A stretch of DNA of 64,000 nt, taken from contig OW818667.1 in the NCBI GenBank assembly GCA_942493125.1, positions 1,612,001 to 1,676,000 on the forward strand. The letters run 5' to 3'. Positions 7,083 through 15,921 of this stretch are shown piece after piece; position 1 is the first letter of the stretch; each line of letters starts with the position of its first letter. The notes beneath the pieces were generated by a model. That model did no database searches. It was not told where the DNA came from and saw nothing but the letters and a program-made list of their open reading frames with translations. Source of the stretch: Fusibacter_C sp942493125. GTDB taxonomy: Bacteria > Bacillota > Clostridia > Peptostreptococcales > Acidaminobacteraceae. A program made the translations under genes and the position numbers.

Positions 7083-9528
7083 ATGATGCCCCTTTCAGTG
7101 TGATCTGCCCCTCTTGAAGCACAAGTTCTATATAGCTGATGTCATCGGATTCTGATAACATAAATTCTGCAATTGGATCTTTAACCATTTTATCGATAGC
7201 GCGTTTGATGGGGCGTGCGCCATAGGCGACATCATAGCTTGATGCAACAATATGTTCAAGCACTTCATCTGAGTAGTTTAAAGTGATTTGCTTGCTTTCA
7301 AGCATATCAATCAATGCGTTCATTTGAAGTCTAACGATCTCTTTGAGCGCTTTTGCTTCAAGGCTTTTAAATACGATAATTTCGTCGATACGGTTGATGA
7401 ATTCTGGCTTAAAGTACTTTTTGCAGGCTTCTCTAAGCTGCGTTTCACGCTCGATTACGGCATTGTCCTTCAGAAAACCGACTTGCTTCGCTATTTTTTC
7501 ATCAGCACCTAAATTGGAGGTCATGATGATCAAGGCATTTCTGAAATCGTATGTTTTGCCTCTGCCATCTGTCAGTGAGCCTTCATCCATAATTTGAAGT
7601 AAAATATTGATGACTTCATAATGCGCTTTTTCAATTTCGTCGAAGACGACAACTGAATAGGGCATCTTTGATATGGCATTTGTGAGCATACCACCTTCTC
7701 TTGTGCCTTCATAACCCGGAGGAGAACCTATGAGCTTAGAAACTGTGTGTTTTTCCGTGTATTCTGACATATCCAGTTTGATGAGATTCTTTTCGCTGCC
7801 AAAATAGATATCGGCAATCGCTTTGGCAAGTTCTGTCTTACCAACACCCGTCGGTCCTACAAACAAAAAATTGCCGACAGGTCTGCCTGAATCTTTAATG
7901 CCCATCCTGAAACGCTTTAATGATTTCGAGACATAATCAATCGCTTGTTCCTGACCAAATACCCGCTCGTTCAACAGGCTTTCAATTTGAGATAAACGTG
8001 CCTTATCGTGCGTCGAGAGTCTTGTGATTGGCACTTGCGCCCAATCAGATACGACTTTCTCCACATCGAACTGATCGACGACTAGCATCTGCGACTGCAT
8101 CATCGCTTTCGCACTTTGATTCTTCTCAACGTGCTCGAGTATGCGCTTTTCTTCTTGTTGAATTTTTGAAGCTTCCTGAAACTTCATTTCAAGAATCAGC
8201 GCTTCCTTTTCTTCCCGAAGTTTGCCCATTCTATATTTGATCTCTTCGACGATTTCCATTGTCTTGAGGTTTTCACTTCGCTTTCTTGAACACGCTTCAT
8301 CGATGATATCGATGGCTTTATCAGGCAGTTTTCTATCTAAGATATACCTGACTGACAGATCGATGGCACTTTTGACTGCATTCTCTGTGATGATTACATT
8401 ATGGTGTCCTTCATAATGACTTTTTATCTTGAGTAGTATGTGTCTCGTCTCATCTACGGTTGGCTCCTCTACAGGGATCATCATAAGGCGCCTTGTTACT
8501 GCCTGATCCGGTTCAATGTATTTGTGAAAATCCTGGTAAGTGGTTGCACCGATGATTTGAATTGAACCATTACTCAAATAGGGTTTTAACATGGCGAAAG
8601 CATCCATGGACTTCTCCCCAGTTGCACCGACCCCTATCAAATTGTGAATCTCGTCAAAAAAAGCCAAAACTTTTTTGCTTTGCGTAAGGGCACTTATAAG
8701 TTCATTCATGCGTTCTTCAAATTGTCCACGATACATAGTTCCTGATACCAAAGCCCCAATGTTGATTTCATAGATTTTGACCCCTTTTAATGCATCTGGT
8801 ACATTACCGATCACAATACGTCTAGCAAGTCCTCGAACGATGGTCGTTTTTCCGACGCCTGGTTCTCCTATCAAACAGGGATTGTTTTTTGTCTTTCTAG
8901 TTAGCACTTGAATCACGCGCTCTATCTCGTCTTCACGTCCAATTGTAGCTTCGTCCGGCTGATCTTTGACTTGCTCTGTCAAATCCATACCTATGGTATT
9001 CAAAATCTTTTTTTCTTCAACGGCATAATCTTCGTCAAATTCTATAATTTTCACTTCATGCCCTTCTGCACGAGATGCTTTAATCAACTTTGAGTCTTCT
9101 TTAATCTGTGTTTCGTAGTCCATGGTGAGTTTAATCATATCCAAACTGAGCTTTGAGAGCACTTTGTAACCTATAGACTGTTTGTCAGATAAGATACTCA
9201 TGAACAAATGTTCAGGCATTATCTCAGAATTGTTTGATTTAATGGCAAACTGATGACTCCTTTCGAGACATTCCTTTGCACGAAGAGTATAATCAACAAT
9301 GCCATCAAAGTCGTTGTTCTCACCAATGAGTTTAATGAGTGCCATTCGGATATCCTTTGCCGTCACACGATAATACATAAAGGTTTCATCGACTTTAGAT
9401 CCTTTGACCAGCGATAATCCAAGCAAAATATGTTCTGTGCCAATATACCGATGTCCTAAATTCCTCGCCTCTGAAAAGGCGAAATTGATGACATCGTTTG
9501 CATTTTCATCGAAATTATAATTAAACAT
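7075..9528 (-). CDS. clpC: ATP-dependent Clp protease ATP-binding subunit ClpC
   Basis: 817-residue Hsp100 unfoldase that feeds substrates to ClpP. The order is a Clp N-domain (residues 1-145, GHRYIGTEHILLGL), first AAA module with Walker A GEPGVGKTT at 221-229, a middle region with a UVR-like helix (REEKEALILEMKFQEASKI), and a second AAA module with GPTGVGKTEL near 560. The last residues end ITLKGASYV. ATG 9528 follows ATAGGAGGCAAAT. The usual partners ctsR, mcsA and mcsB are not upstream, and I see no CtsR-type operator, so regulation may differ from Bacillus. Confidence 0.95.
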   Translation of the reverse strand: MFNYNFDENANDVINFAFSEARNLGHRYIGTEHILLGLSLVKGSKVDETFMYYRVTAKDIRMALIKLIGENNDFDGIVDYTLRAKECLERSHQFAIKSNNSEIMPEHLFMSILSDKQSIGYKVLSKLSLDMIKLTMDYETQIKEDSKLIKASRAEGHEVKIIEFDEDYAVEEKKILNTIGMDLTEQVKDQPDEATIGREDEIERVIQVLTRKTKNNPCLIGEPGVGKTTIVRGLARRIVIGNVPDALKGVKIYEINIGALVSGTMYRGQFEERMNELISALTQSKKVLAFFDEIHNLIGVGATGEKSMDAFAMLKPYLSNGSIQIIGATTYQDFHKYIEPDQAVTRRLMMIPVEEPTVDETRHILLKIKSHYEGHHNVIITENAVKSAIDLSVRYILDRKLPDKAIDIIDEACSRKRSENLKTMEIVEEIKYRMGKLREEKEALILEMKFQEASKIQQEEKRILEHVEKNQSAKAMMQSQMLVVDQFDVEKVVSDWAQVPITRLSTHDKARLSQIESLLNERVFGQEQAIDYVSKSLKRFRMGIKDSGRPVGNFLFVGPTGVGKTELAKAIADIYFGSEKNLIKLDMSEYTEKHTVSKLIGSPPGYEGTREGGMLTNAISKMPYSVVVFDEIEKAHYEVINILLQIMDEGSLTDGRGKTYDFRNALIIMTSNLGADEKIAKQVGFLKDNAVIERETQLREACKKYFKPEFINRIDEIIVFKSLEAKALKEIVRLQMNALIDMLESKQITLNYSDEVLEHIVASSYDVAYGARPIKRAIDKMVKDPIAEFMLSESDDISYIELVLQEGQITLKGASYV

Positions 9529-9576
9529 ATTTGCCTCCTATCCATTTCTTCTAGTTTATCAAGTTCTTAAGCTAAA

Positions 9577-9609
9577 GAAAAGACCTAGCATCACGCGCTA
9601 GGTCTTTTT
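9577..9609 (-). terminator. Terminator between the EF-G paralogue and clpC
   Basis: Nine-pair stem AGACCTAGC / GCTAGGTCT with a seven-base loop, followed on the minus strand by TTTTCTTT. It ends the EF-G-like gene before clpC. Confidence 0.85.
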
Positions 9610-9654
9610 CCCCCTATTTCCAAGCTTTTTCTTTACAGAATCTGCTTTGTATTA

Positions 9655-11733
9655 TTATTTTTCATTGTCTTTCTTTACTTGTTCGATAATTTTTAGTGCT
9701 ATTTGCATAGGCACTTCATCGTATCTTTCAACGCGCATGCTGAACCAGCCTCTTGCTTGTGTCATCGAACGAAGATCCGTAGCATAAGCAAACATTTCTG
9801 CCTGTGGCGCTTCTGCTATGACTTTCTGATATCCCGTTTCATTTGGTTCCATGCCTAGAATACGACCACGGCGTCTGTTCATGTCACCCATGATATCACC
9901 CATGTACTCATCAGGAATATAGATTTCAACATGTGCGATTGGTTCTAACAGGATTGGTTGCGCTTGTTCAATACCTTTTTTGAACGCCAAATGGGCTGCG
10001 AGTTTAAATGCCATCTCTGACGAGTCAACTGGATGATAAGAGCCATCTAATAACGTGGCTTTGATATTGACAACTGGACAGCCTGCAAGAACACCGTGAT
10101 CAAGTGACTCTTGAAGACCTTTTTCAACAGCTGGTATATATTGTCTCGGAACAGAACCACCAAATATTTTTTCTTCAAATACAAACGGTTCGTTACAAGG
10201 TTCAAACTTGACGTGAATATCGCCATATTGACCTGCTCCACCGGATTGTTTCTTGTGTTTTCCTTGTACAGTCGCTACGCCTTTGATCGTCTCTCTATAG
10301 GCAACTTTAGGATTATCGAGGACAACTTCCACACCAAATAGATTTTTCAGCTTACTTGTGATGACTTGCACTTGCATCGTGCCTTGGCCACCAAGCAATG
10401 TTTGCTTCGTCTCTTTATTGCGTTCAATGATGAAAGAAGGATCTTCATCTGTTAGACGATGTAACGATGCATGAATTTTTTCTTCATCGCCTTTAGATTT
10501 CGGTTCAATCGCCATGAATAGTGCAGGCTTTGGCATATTGATGCCGATATATTTGATCGGCTTGTCTTTGTCACATAAAGTATCGCCAGTTTCTGTATAT
10601 TGAAGTTTTGCAGTCGCACCGATATCGCCCGCGATGACCCGATCTACTTCAAGTTGTTCCTTACCTCTCAGCAAGAACAATGACGTAATGCGCTCTTTTT
10701 CATCTTTATTTGCATTGAGTACATCCATATCTTTCTTTGCAGTTCCTGAATAGACTTTGAATAAAGAGATTTTACCAACAAATGGATCCACGATGGTTTT
10801 AAAGACGAATGCTGAAAACGGTTCTTTTTCATCAAGGACACGTTCAATTTCTTCTTCTGTGTCTGGATGCATCCCTTTGTACACGCCATCGCCCAATTCT
10901 TTTGGCGTTGGGAAGTAGTCAAAGATCATATCCATCATCGTGTGTATGCCGATTCTTTTTTCAACAGATCCAACGATAACTGGAACGATTTCACCAGCGA
11001 TAACACCTTTTCTTAGCCCATCATGTATTTCTTCGTTTGTAAAGATTTCGCCATCGAAGTACTTGGCCATGAGCTCCTCATCACTTTCTGCAACCGCTTC
11101 GATCAACATGTCTCTAAATGGTCTGACGCGTTGCTCCATGTCAGCAGGTATTGGTGCATCTACGCACTGCGTGCCGTTAAATTCACGACCTATTTGATCG
11201 ACGACATTTACAAACCCCTTGAATTCAGAACCTTCGCCAATCGGTATGCAAAATGGTGCAATTTTTTTGCCAAAAGTATCTTTTAAATCTTTTATTATTT
11301 TAACGTAGTTTACGTTATCTTTGTCCATTTTATTGATGAAAATAATTTTAGGCATATTTCTTTTTTCTGTAAAGTTCCATGCTTTTTCAGTGCCTACTTC
11401 GATACCTGAAGATGCATCTACCAAAATAACAGCGCCGCCGGCAACGCGAAGTGCGCTCAGTGTTTCGCCTACAAAGTCAAAATAACCTGGCGTATCTAAA
11501 AAGTTATATTTATGGTCGTGCCATTCGATGGGAATGAGCGATGTTCCAATACTAAATTTTCTATTGATCTCTTCTTTATCAAAATCCGACACTGTATTGC
11601 CATCGTCAACTCTACCCATTCTCGTTGTAACTTTTGTCGTGAATAAGAGCGCCTCAGCCAGTGTCGTTTTTCCACTTCCTCCATGTCCTAAGAATGCAAC
11701 GTTCCTTATTTTGTCAACTGCATAGTTTTTCAT
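9655..11733 (-). CDS. Elongation factor G-like GTPase (EF-G paralogue)
   Basis: 692-residue translational GTPase with EF-G domain order. G1 is GHGGSGKTTL (16-25), G3 is DTPGYFDF (80-87), G4 is NKMD near 133. The EF-G domain IV block GGAGQYGDIHVKFEP and a domain V ending follow. G3 has Tyr where canonical EF-G and EF-Tu have the catalytic His (PGH), a feature I associate with the EF-G2 subgroup and not with the housekeeping FusA. It stands alone, without the rpsL-rpsG-tuf neighbours, supporting a paralogue. The role could be a specialised or stress translocation factor; there is no evidence for antibiotic resistance. Confidence 0.88.
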   Translation of the reverse strand: MKNYAVDKIRNVAFLGHGGSGKTTLAEALLFTTKVTTRMGRVDDGNTVSDFDKEEINRKFSIGTSLIPIEWHDHKYNFLDTPGYFDFVGETLSALRVAGGAVILVDASSGIEVGTEKAWNFTEKRNMPKIIFINKMDKDNVNYVKIIKDLKDTFGKKIAPFCIPIGEGSEFKGFVNVVDQIGREFNGTQCVDAPIPADMEQRVRPFRDMLIEAVAESDEELMAKYFDGEIFTNEEIHDGLRKGVIAGEIVPVIVGSVEKRIGIHTMMDMIFDYFPTPKELGDGVYKGMHPDTEEEIERVLDEKEPFSAFVFKTIVDPFVGKISLFKVYSGTAKKDMDVLNANKDEKERITSLFLLRGKEQLEVDRVIAGDIGATAKLQYTETGDTLCDKDKPIKYIGINMPKPALFMAIEPKSKGDEEKIHASLHRLTDEDPSFIIERNKETKQTLLGGQGTMQVQVITSKLKNLFGVEVVLDNPKVAYRETIKGVATVQGKHKKQSGGAGQYGDIHVKFEPCNEPFVFEEKIFGGSVPRQYIPAVEKGLQESLDHGVLAGCPVVNIKATLLDGSYHPVDSSEMAFKLAAHLAFKKGIEQAQPILLEPIAHVEIYIPDEYMGDIMGDMNRRRGRILGMEPNETGYQKVIAEAPQAEMFAYATDLRSMTQARGWFSMRVERYDEVPMQIALKIIEQVKKDNEK

Positions 11734-11880
11734 TCGAAAATTCTCCTCTCAAGTTGGATTTATTTGAATTTTTGCATTATTTGTAATATTCTATACATTC
11801 TGCTTTTTTCCTGCTATTTAATTAAAAAAACAATAAAAAACAGCGCTCCACAGCATTTCCACATGAAAAGTTGACAATTA

Positions 11881-11934
11881 TGGAAATTGCATACTTAATG
11901 AAATTCATACAATTTGGGATAATGCAATTTCCTC
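11881..11934. repeat. Intergenic repeat, TTATGCAATTTCC family, copy B (short)
   Basis: 54-base short form. Terminal arms GGAAATTGCAT and ATGCAATTTCC enclose ATGAAATTCATACAATTTGG, almost identical to the right-hand arm of copy D at 58110-58227. A stray half arm ATTGAGGAAATTGG lies beyond the terminator at 11981-11994. Confidence 0.75.
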
Positions 11935-11935
11935 A

Positions 11936-11977
11936 ATAAAAAAAGTCGATACACATCATATTTTAGTGTATCGACTC
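11936..11977 (-). terminator. Terminator of nrdJ
   Basis: Eleven-pair perfect stem AGTCGATACAC / GTGTATCGACT, 11-base loop, followed on the minus strand by seven T. Repeat copy B begins immediately beyond it. Confidence 0.9.
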
Positions 11978-12013
11978 TTGATTGAGGAAATTGGATAAAT
12001 CCTTTTAATTAAC

Positions 12014-14365
12014 TTATCTTACTGGACATGCGCCCGTATCACATCCATCAGAACCAAAATCGAATTCAATTTCTTCTTTTTCGTATTTTGTGATTAGTGA
12101 TGGTCTAAAAGGTTTCATCTCTTCTGCGCGTTTTGTGTACTCTTCTTCAGAAATCGCTTCGTAAGGCATCAACTGATAGAAGCTGTCTTCAAGTGGCAAG
12201 AATGAAAGCGCAACCGTGTCATCCCAGTTTTCATAAACCCATTCTTCTACGAGGTCCCACTCTTCTGGTCTTACTGATACAGTGATTGAACAGTTGTGAT
12301 CAACGTAGTGTTCCATGAACATTTTGTACGTTTCTAATTGTTCAAGCGCTGTAACGTCGTACTTCGTTCTACCAATTGGCGCTTTAACTGGGAATTCAAC
12401 GACTTTTGTCGTACATGTTTCCCACTCTTGGCCAACTTCTGGCAATACTGGGTAACCTAACTCCTCACATACTTTTACAAGTGGATCATGTGAATTGATT
12501 CTCACACGACGGATGTAATAAGGTGAATGTGAATGATGGACACCGCTTGATACAACTGGAAGCTGTGACAACGTTCCTTCTGGTTTTACAGTCGTAACTA
12601 AAACTGGAACACGGCCTCCGAGCTCAGCTGAATACATCTCTGCTTCTTTTTTAGCAGCATCGCGCAATTGTCTGAGCAAACTTGCTTGTTCGTCTTTCGT
12701 CATCTTTGTTGCATTGATCATGTCCATCCAACCTGTTAGTGAACATCCGAGCAATTTATCACGCTGTTGGACGTTGTTCCAAAGTGGCAATTCAAGTTCA
12801 ACACATGTCATTCTATAGCTTGATCTTGCTGAAAGTCTTTGTGCTTTCAACAGACCTTGTACATCGAGTTTATTGTCTGCATCTACAAACGCAAATACGT
12901 TGATTGTCGTAAGATTACAAAGCCCTTTGTTGTCTAGGAGGATTTCACCACATGGGTTGACGCCATTAAAGTTAGGACGTCTCTTAGCTCCAGCAACTTC
13001 GTTAACCCAACCTGGCTCACCAGAATATCGCATACGCTCAAGTTGCCATTTGAGTCTTTCTCTTGTAGGCTTTTCTCTATAGTAGATTGAGTTATTGCTC
13101 ATTTGGCGGTGAAGGATCTCTTCATTGACAATCCACTTGCCATCTTCCATTGTATATAGTTTTGATTTTGCTTCGATACATTCTTGATCATCAGCGTCGA
13201 CGAGTACGATCTCAGCTGTTCTTCTAACACCGCCAACAACGACATTTTCACCGATTACGTTTGCGATATCAAGGCAGTCGATTGGTCTGAGTTTAACAAG
13301 TTTTGACTCGCTTAAAAGACCAGCTTTTTTCACGACGCGATCAATTTTGTAGAACATGTTTTTAAGGCTCGTATGACCACTCGCTGTGCCACCGAAAGTT
13401 CTAAGTTTTTCACCTTTAGGTCTAACATGGTCATAATCGATGATGATCGTCTTGATGTTTCTGTATTCATTGCTGTGAATCAGTTGCATAAAGAAATCAA
13501 GTGACTGAACCCAGCCCTCTTTTGAATCGCCAATTGTGATTTTTACAGTATTATTATAGAAGAATTCAAGGCTTGAATTGTCTTCTCTTTCACTTCTTGG
13601 TAGTGGTGAATAATCCTTATGAACCACTTCAAAATCCGTACGTACTTTTGGAAGGAGAGCCACGTCTTCTTTAAGAATTCTAACGCCTACGCCTGAACCA
13701 ATCATCAATAGATAGAAGATGTCTTTAAAGGCACTGAACGCGTTGATGATTTGGAAGCTGCAGTTGTAATTGGCCATTGGATAGTGCTTCGCAACTGACG
13801 TGCCGCCAACCCAGAACGTTCTTCCTGATAAAAATTGTCTTAAGTGGAATATATTATCGAAAAGCTCTTCGGCTTCAGAGCGATTTGTCTTCGCTATTGT
13901 ACAGTTGTATTCTACGGCACGTCTCACCGTTTCCCACCAGTACTCTCTTCTTTTTTCTTCTGGTAGCCATCTTGAATACGTTCTATAATAAACGAAGTCT
14001 CCAAGTTGCTTCATCGGTGAATTCATATGCTTATATTTGCTGATGAAATCATCTGTCAAAAGTCGGTGATCTTCCTTTTTACGGACGACCCTTGTTCCGT
14101 CTTTTTCATTTCTGTAGATTATGTACTTCTTGGCAGCGTCCTTTCTTGGACTTTCCATGAGAAGATTTTCAACTAGATCTTGGATTTCATCTACTGAAAT
14201 CGGTAAATCTCTTTTTACAGAAGCATCGATAATTTGTTCTCCGATTGCTTCGCAAAGCGGCTTGTCGATACCCAAGGTTGTTTCTTGCATCGCTTTTTCA
14301 ATGGCTCTGATGATTTTTCCAACTTCAAATTCAACAACAGCGCCATCTCTTTTGACAACTTTCAT
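12014..14365 (-). CDS. nrdJ: Adenosylcobalamin-dependent ribonucleoside-triphosphate reductase (class II)
   Basis: Reduces ribonucleoside triphosphates to dNTPs using coenzyme B12 as radical source; works with or without oxygen. 783 residues: an N-terminal ATP-cone (residues 1 to about 93, VVKRDGAVVEFEVGKI), then the monomeric RTPR-type core (FVYYRTYSRWLPEEKRREYW). The active site reads NPCGEI with a second Cys 11 residues later in GLCNLTTIN, the same spacing as Cys408/Cys419 of the Lactobacillus enzyme. The C-terminus CDTGACPVR carries the redox-relay cysteines. ATG 14365 follows AAAAGGGG. It is a single-gene unit with its own promoter, candidate NrdR boxes and terminator. Confidence 0.95.
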   Translation of the reverse strand: MKVVKRDGAVVEFEVGKIIRAIEKAMQETTLGIDKPLCEAIGEQIIDASVKRDLPISVDEIQDLVENLLMESPRKDAAKKYIIYRNEKDGTRVVRKKEDHRLLTDDFISKYKHMNSPMKQLGDFVYYRTYSRWLPEEKRREYWWETVRRAVEYNCTIAKTNRSEAEELFDNIFHLRQFLSGRTFWVGGTSVAKHYPMANYNCSFQIINAFSAFKDIFYLLMIGSGVGVRILKEDVALLPKVRTDFEVVHKDYSPLPRSEREDNSSLEFFYNNTVKITIGDSKEGWVQSLDFFMQLIHSNEYRNIKTIIIDYDHVRPKGEKLRTFGGTASGHTSLKNMFYKIDRVVKKAGLLSESKLVKLRPIDCLDIANVIGENVVVGGVRRTAEIVLVDADDQECIEAKSKLYTMEDGKWIVNEEILHRQMSNNSIYYREKPTRERLKWQLERMRYSGEPGWVNEVAGAKRRPNFNGVNPCGEILLDNKGLCNLTTINVFAFVDADNKLDVQGLLKAQRLSARSSYRMTCVELELPLWNNVQQRDKLLGCSLTGWMDMINATKMTKDEQASLLRQLRDAAKKEAEMYSAELGGRVPVLVTTVKPEGTLSQLPVVSSGVHHSHSPYYIRRVRINSHDPLVKVCEELGYPVLPEVGQEWETCTTKVVEFPVKAPIGRTKYDVTALEQLETYKMFMEHYVDHNCSITVSVRPEEWDLVEEWVYENWDDTVALSFLPLEDSFYQLMPYEAISEEEYTKRAEEMKPFRPSLITKYEKEEIEFDFGSDGCDTGACPVR

Positions 14366-14404
14366 GTGTCACACCCCTTTTGATCACAAATTTTTTATAA
14401 AATT

Positions 14405-14452
14405 AATACTACATTTAGTATTATTGATATGCTGGATACCTACATATTGTAG
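14405..14452 (-). promoter_or_regulatory. Candidate NrdR box pair upstream of nrdJ
   Basis: Two palindromes: 14405-14422 (AATACTA / TAGTATT arms) and 14440-14452 (CTACA-ATA-TGTAG on the minus strand). Their centres are about 32 bp apart, three helical turns, as known for NrdR box pairs that repress nrd genes. The second overlaps the -10. The nrdR gene itself is not in this window. Confidence 0.5.
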
Positions 14453-14474
14453 CACCATCAAACATGGCTGTCTA
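14446..14474 (-). promoter_or_regulatory. Promoter of nrdJ
   Basis: Minus strand -35 TAGACA (14469-14474), 17-base spacer, -10 TACAAT (14446-14451). The -10 lies within the distal palindrome of the NrdR-like pair. Confidence 0.6.
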
Positions 14475-14494
14475 TATAAAACCCGTGAAAAAAC

Positions 14495-14536
14495 ACAAAA
14501 AAAACGAAGAAAAAAGTATTGATTTTTCTTCGTTTA
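14495..14536 (-). terminator. Terminator of the maltodextrin operon (after pgi)
   Basis: Stem AAACGAAGAAAAA / TTTTTCTTCGTTT with a short loop, continued on the minus strand by a long T-rich tract. Confidence 0.8.
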
Positions 14537-14586
14537 CCACCATATATAGTTATATAGGACATAAGTACTAACTAGATATAGTCAAT

Positions 14587-15888
14587 CTATTTTTTGCCCA
14601 ACAGTCTAAACATGTTCTTTTTATAAGCCTCAACACCCGGTTGGTCAAACGGGTTAACGCCAAGAACGTAACCGCTAACACCACAAGCTTTCATAAAGAA
14701 ATACATGAGTTTTCCGAGATTATATGCGTCTTGTTTTTCGATCGTAATGACAAGATTCGGGACGTTTCCATCCACGTGTGCTTCAAGTGTGCCTTTGAAT
14801 GCGTTTTCATTGACATAGCTCATCGTTTTACCAGCAAGGTAGTTAAGACCGTCTAAATCGTCTGCTTCCAAGCCAAGTACGATGTCTTTGTCCACAGCAT
14901 CCACGCGAACCACTGTTTCAAACACATGTCTAGGTCCGTCTTGAATCATTTGTCCCATGGAATGCAAATCGGTTGTGTTATTCATCTTCGTTGGGAAGAT
15001 GCCCTTGCCGTCCTTGCCTTCACTCTCACCGTATAACTGCATCCACCATTCCGCTAAGAATGCCATGGAAGGCTCGTAGTTTACAAGAACTTCTATTGCC
15101 TTTCCTTTGTTATAGAGCACATTTCTAATGAGTGCGTATTGATAACATGGATTGTTGTCAATATTTTCAACGGCAAATTCCGTCTGACCATCCAAAGCGC
15201 CTTCCATAAAGGCATCGATATCGATACCAGCAGTAGCAATTGGCAAAAGTCCTACCGGTGTGATAACAGAGTAGCGTCCACCGACGTTTGCTGGGATCAC
15301 AAATGTTTCATAGCCATTTTTTGTTGCTAAGGCACGTAATGCGCCGCTTTTTTCATCAGTCGTTGCGAAGATGCGACTCACAGCGCCTTCGACACCGTAT
15401 TTTTTCTCCAATGCGTTTTTAAGCACTCTGAAAGCGATCGCAGGCTCAGTCGTCGTACCTGATTTTGAGATGACATTGATGCATACTGATTCTGATTCTA
15501 TCATTTCAAGCAAGTCCGTTAAATAGCTACCACTAATCTGGTGTCCTGCAAAATAGATTTTGGCTGTTTTTCTCTTTTCTTTTGGCAATTCGTTATAAAA
15601 GCTGTGCGTGAGTGCGTCAATCACTGTTTTTGCGCCAAGGTAAGAGCCACCAATGCCTATGACGATGAGAACATCCGCCATTTCATTGATTTTTTTTGCA
15701 GCTATCTTGATGCGTTCAAATTCAGCTTTATCGAAATCGGAAGGATAAGTGAGCCAACCAATAAAGTCATTGCCAGCACCTTCACCACCATGTAGCGATT
15801 CATGAGCCGCTTTGATCATCGGCTTCAAAAACTCATATTCATGTGACTTGATCATGGATTGATCATAATTAAATTTTATTTTGTGCAT
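14587..15888 (-). CDS. pgi: Glucose-6-phosphate isomerase
   Basis: Interconverts glucose-6-phosphate and fructose-6-phosphate. 433 residues, normal for the short Firmicutes form. VIGIGGSYLGAKTVIDAL and NVISKSGTTTEPAIAFR bind the sugar phosphate; GEQ-type catalysis is represented by YGESEGKDGKGIFP. It is the last gene of the operon after the glucokinase (33-base gap) and before a terminator. In this context it delivers glucose-6-phosphate, released from maltodextrins, into glycolysis. Probably also the cell's main glycolytic isomerase. Confidence 0.96.
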   Translation of the reverse strand: MHKIKFNYDQSMIKSHEYEFLKPMIKAAHESLHGGEGAGNDFIGWLTYPSDFDKAEFERIKIAAKKINEMADVLIVIGIGGSYLGAKTVIDALTHSFYNELPKEKRKTAKIYFAGHQISGSYLTDLLEMIESESVCINVISKSGTTTEPAIAFRVLKNALEKKYGVEGAVSRIFATTDEKSGALRALATKNGYETFVIPANVGGRYSVITPVGLLPIATAGIDIDAFMEGALDGQTEFAVENIDNNPCYQYALIRNVLYNKGKAIEVLVNYEPSMAFLAEWWMQLYGESEGKDGKGIFPTKMNNTTDLHSMGQMIQDGPRHVFETVVRVDAVDKDIVLGLEADDLDGLNYLAGKTMSYVNENAFKGTLEAHVDGNVPNLVITIEKQDAYNLGKLMYFFMKACGVSGYVLGVNPFDQPGVEAYKKNMFRLLGKK

Positions 15889-15921
15889 AGGAGTCTCCTT
15901 TTCTTATCAAATCGAATGAAG

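Noticed and set aside
9655..11733. Tetracycline-resistance (TetM-like) ribosomal protection protein
   Set aside because: The domain IV and overall motifs fit EF-G paralogues; no feature specific to resistance proteins was recognised.
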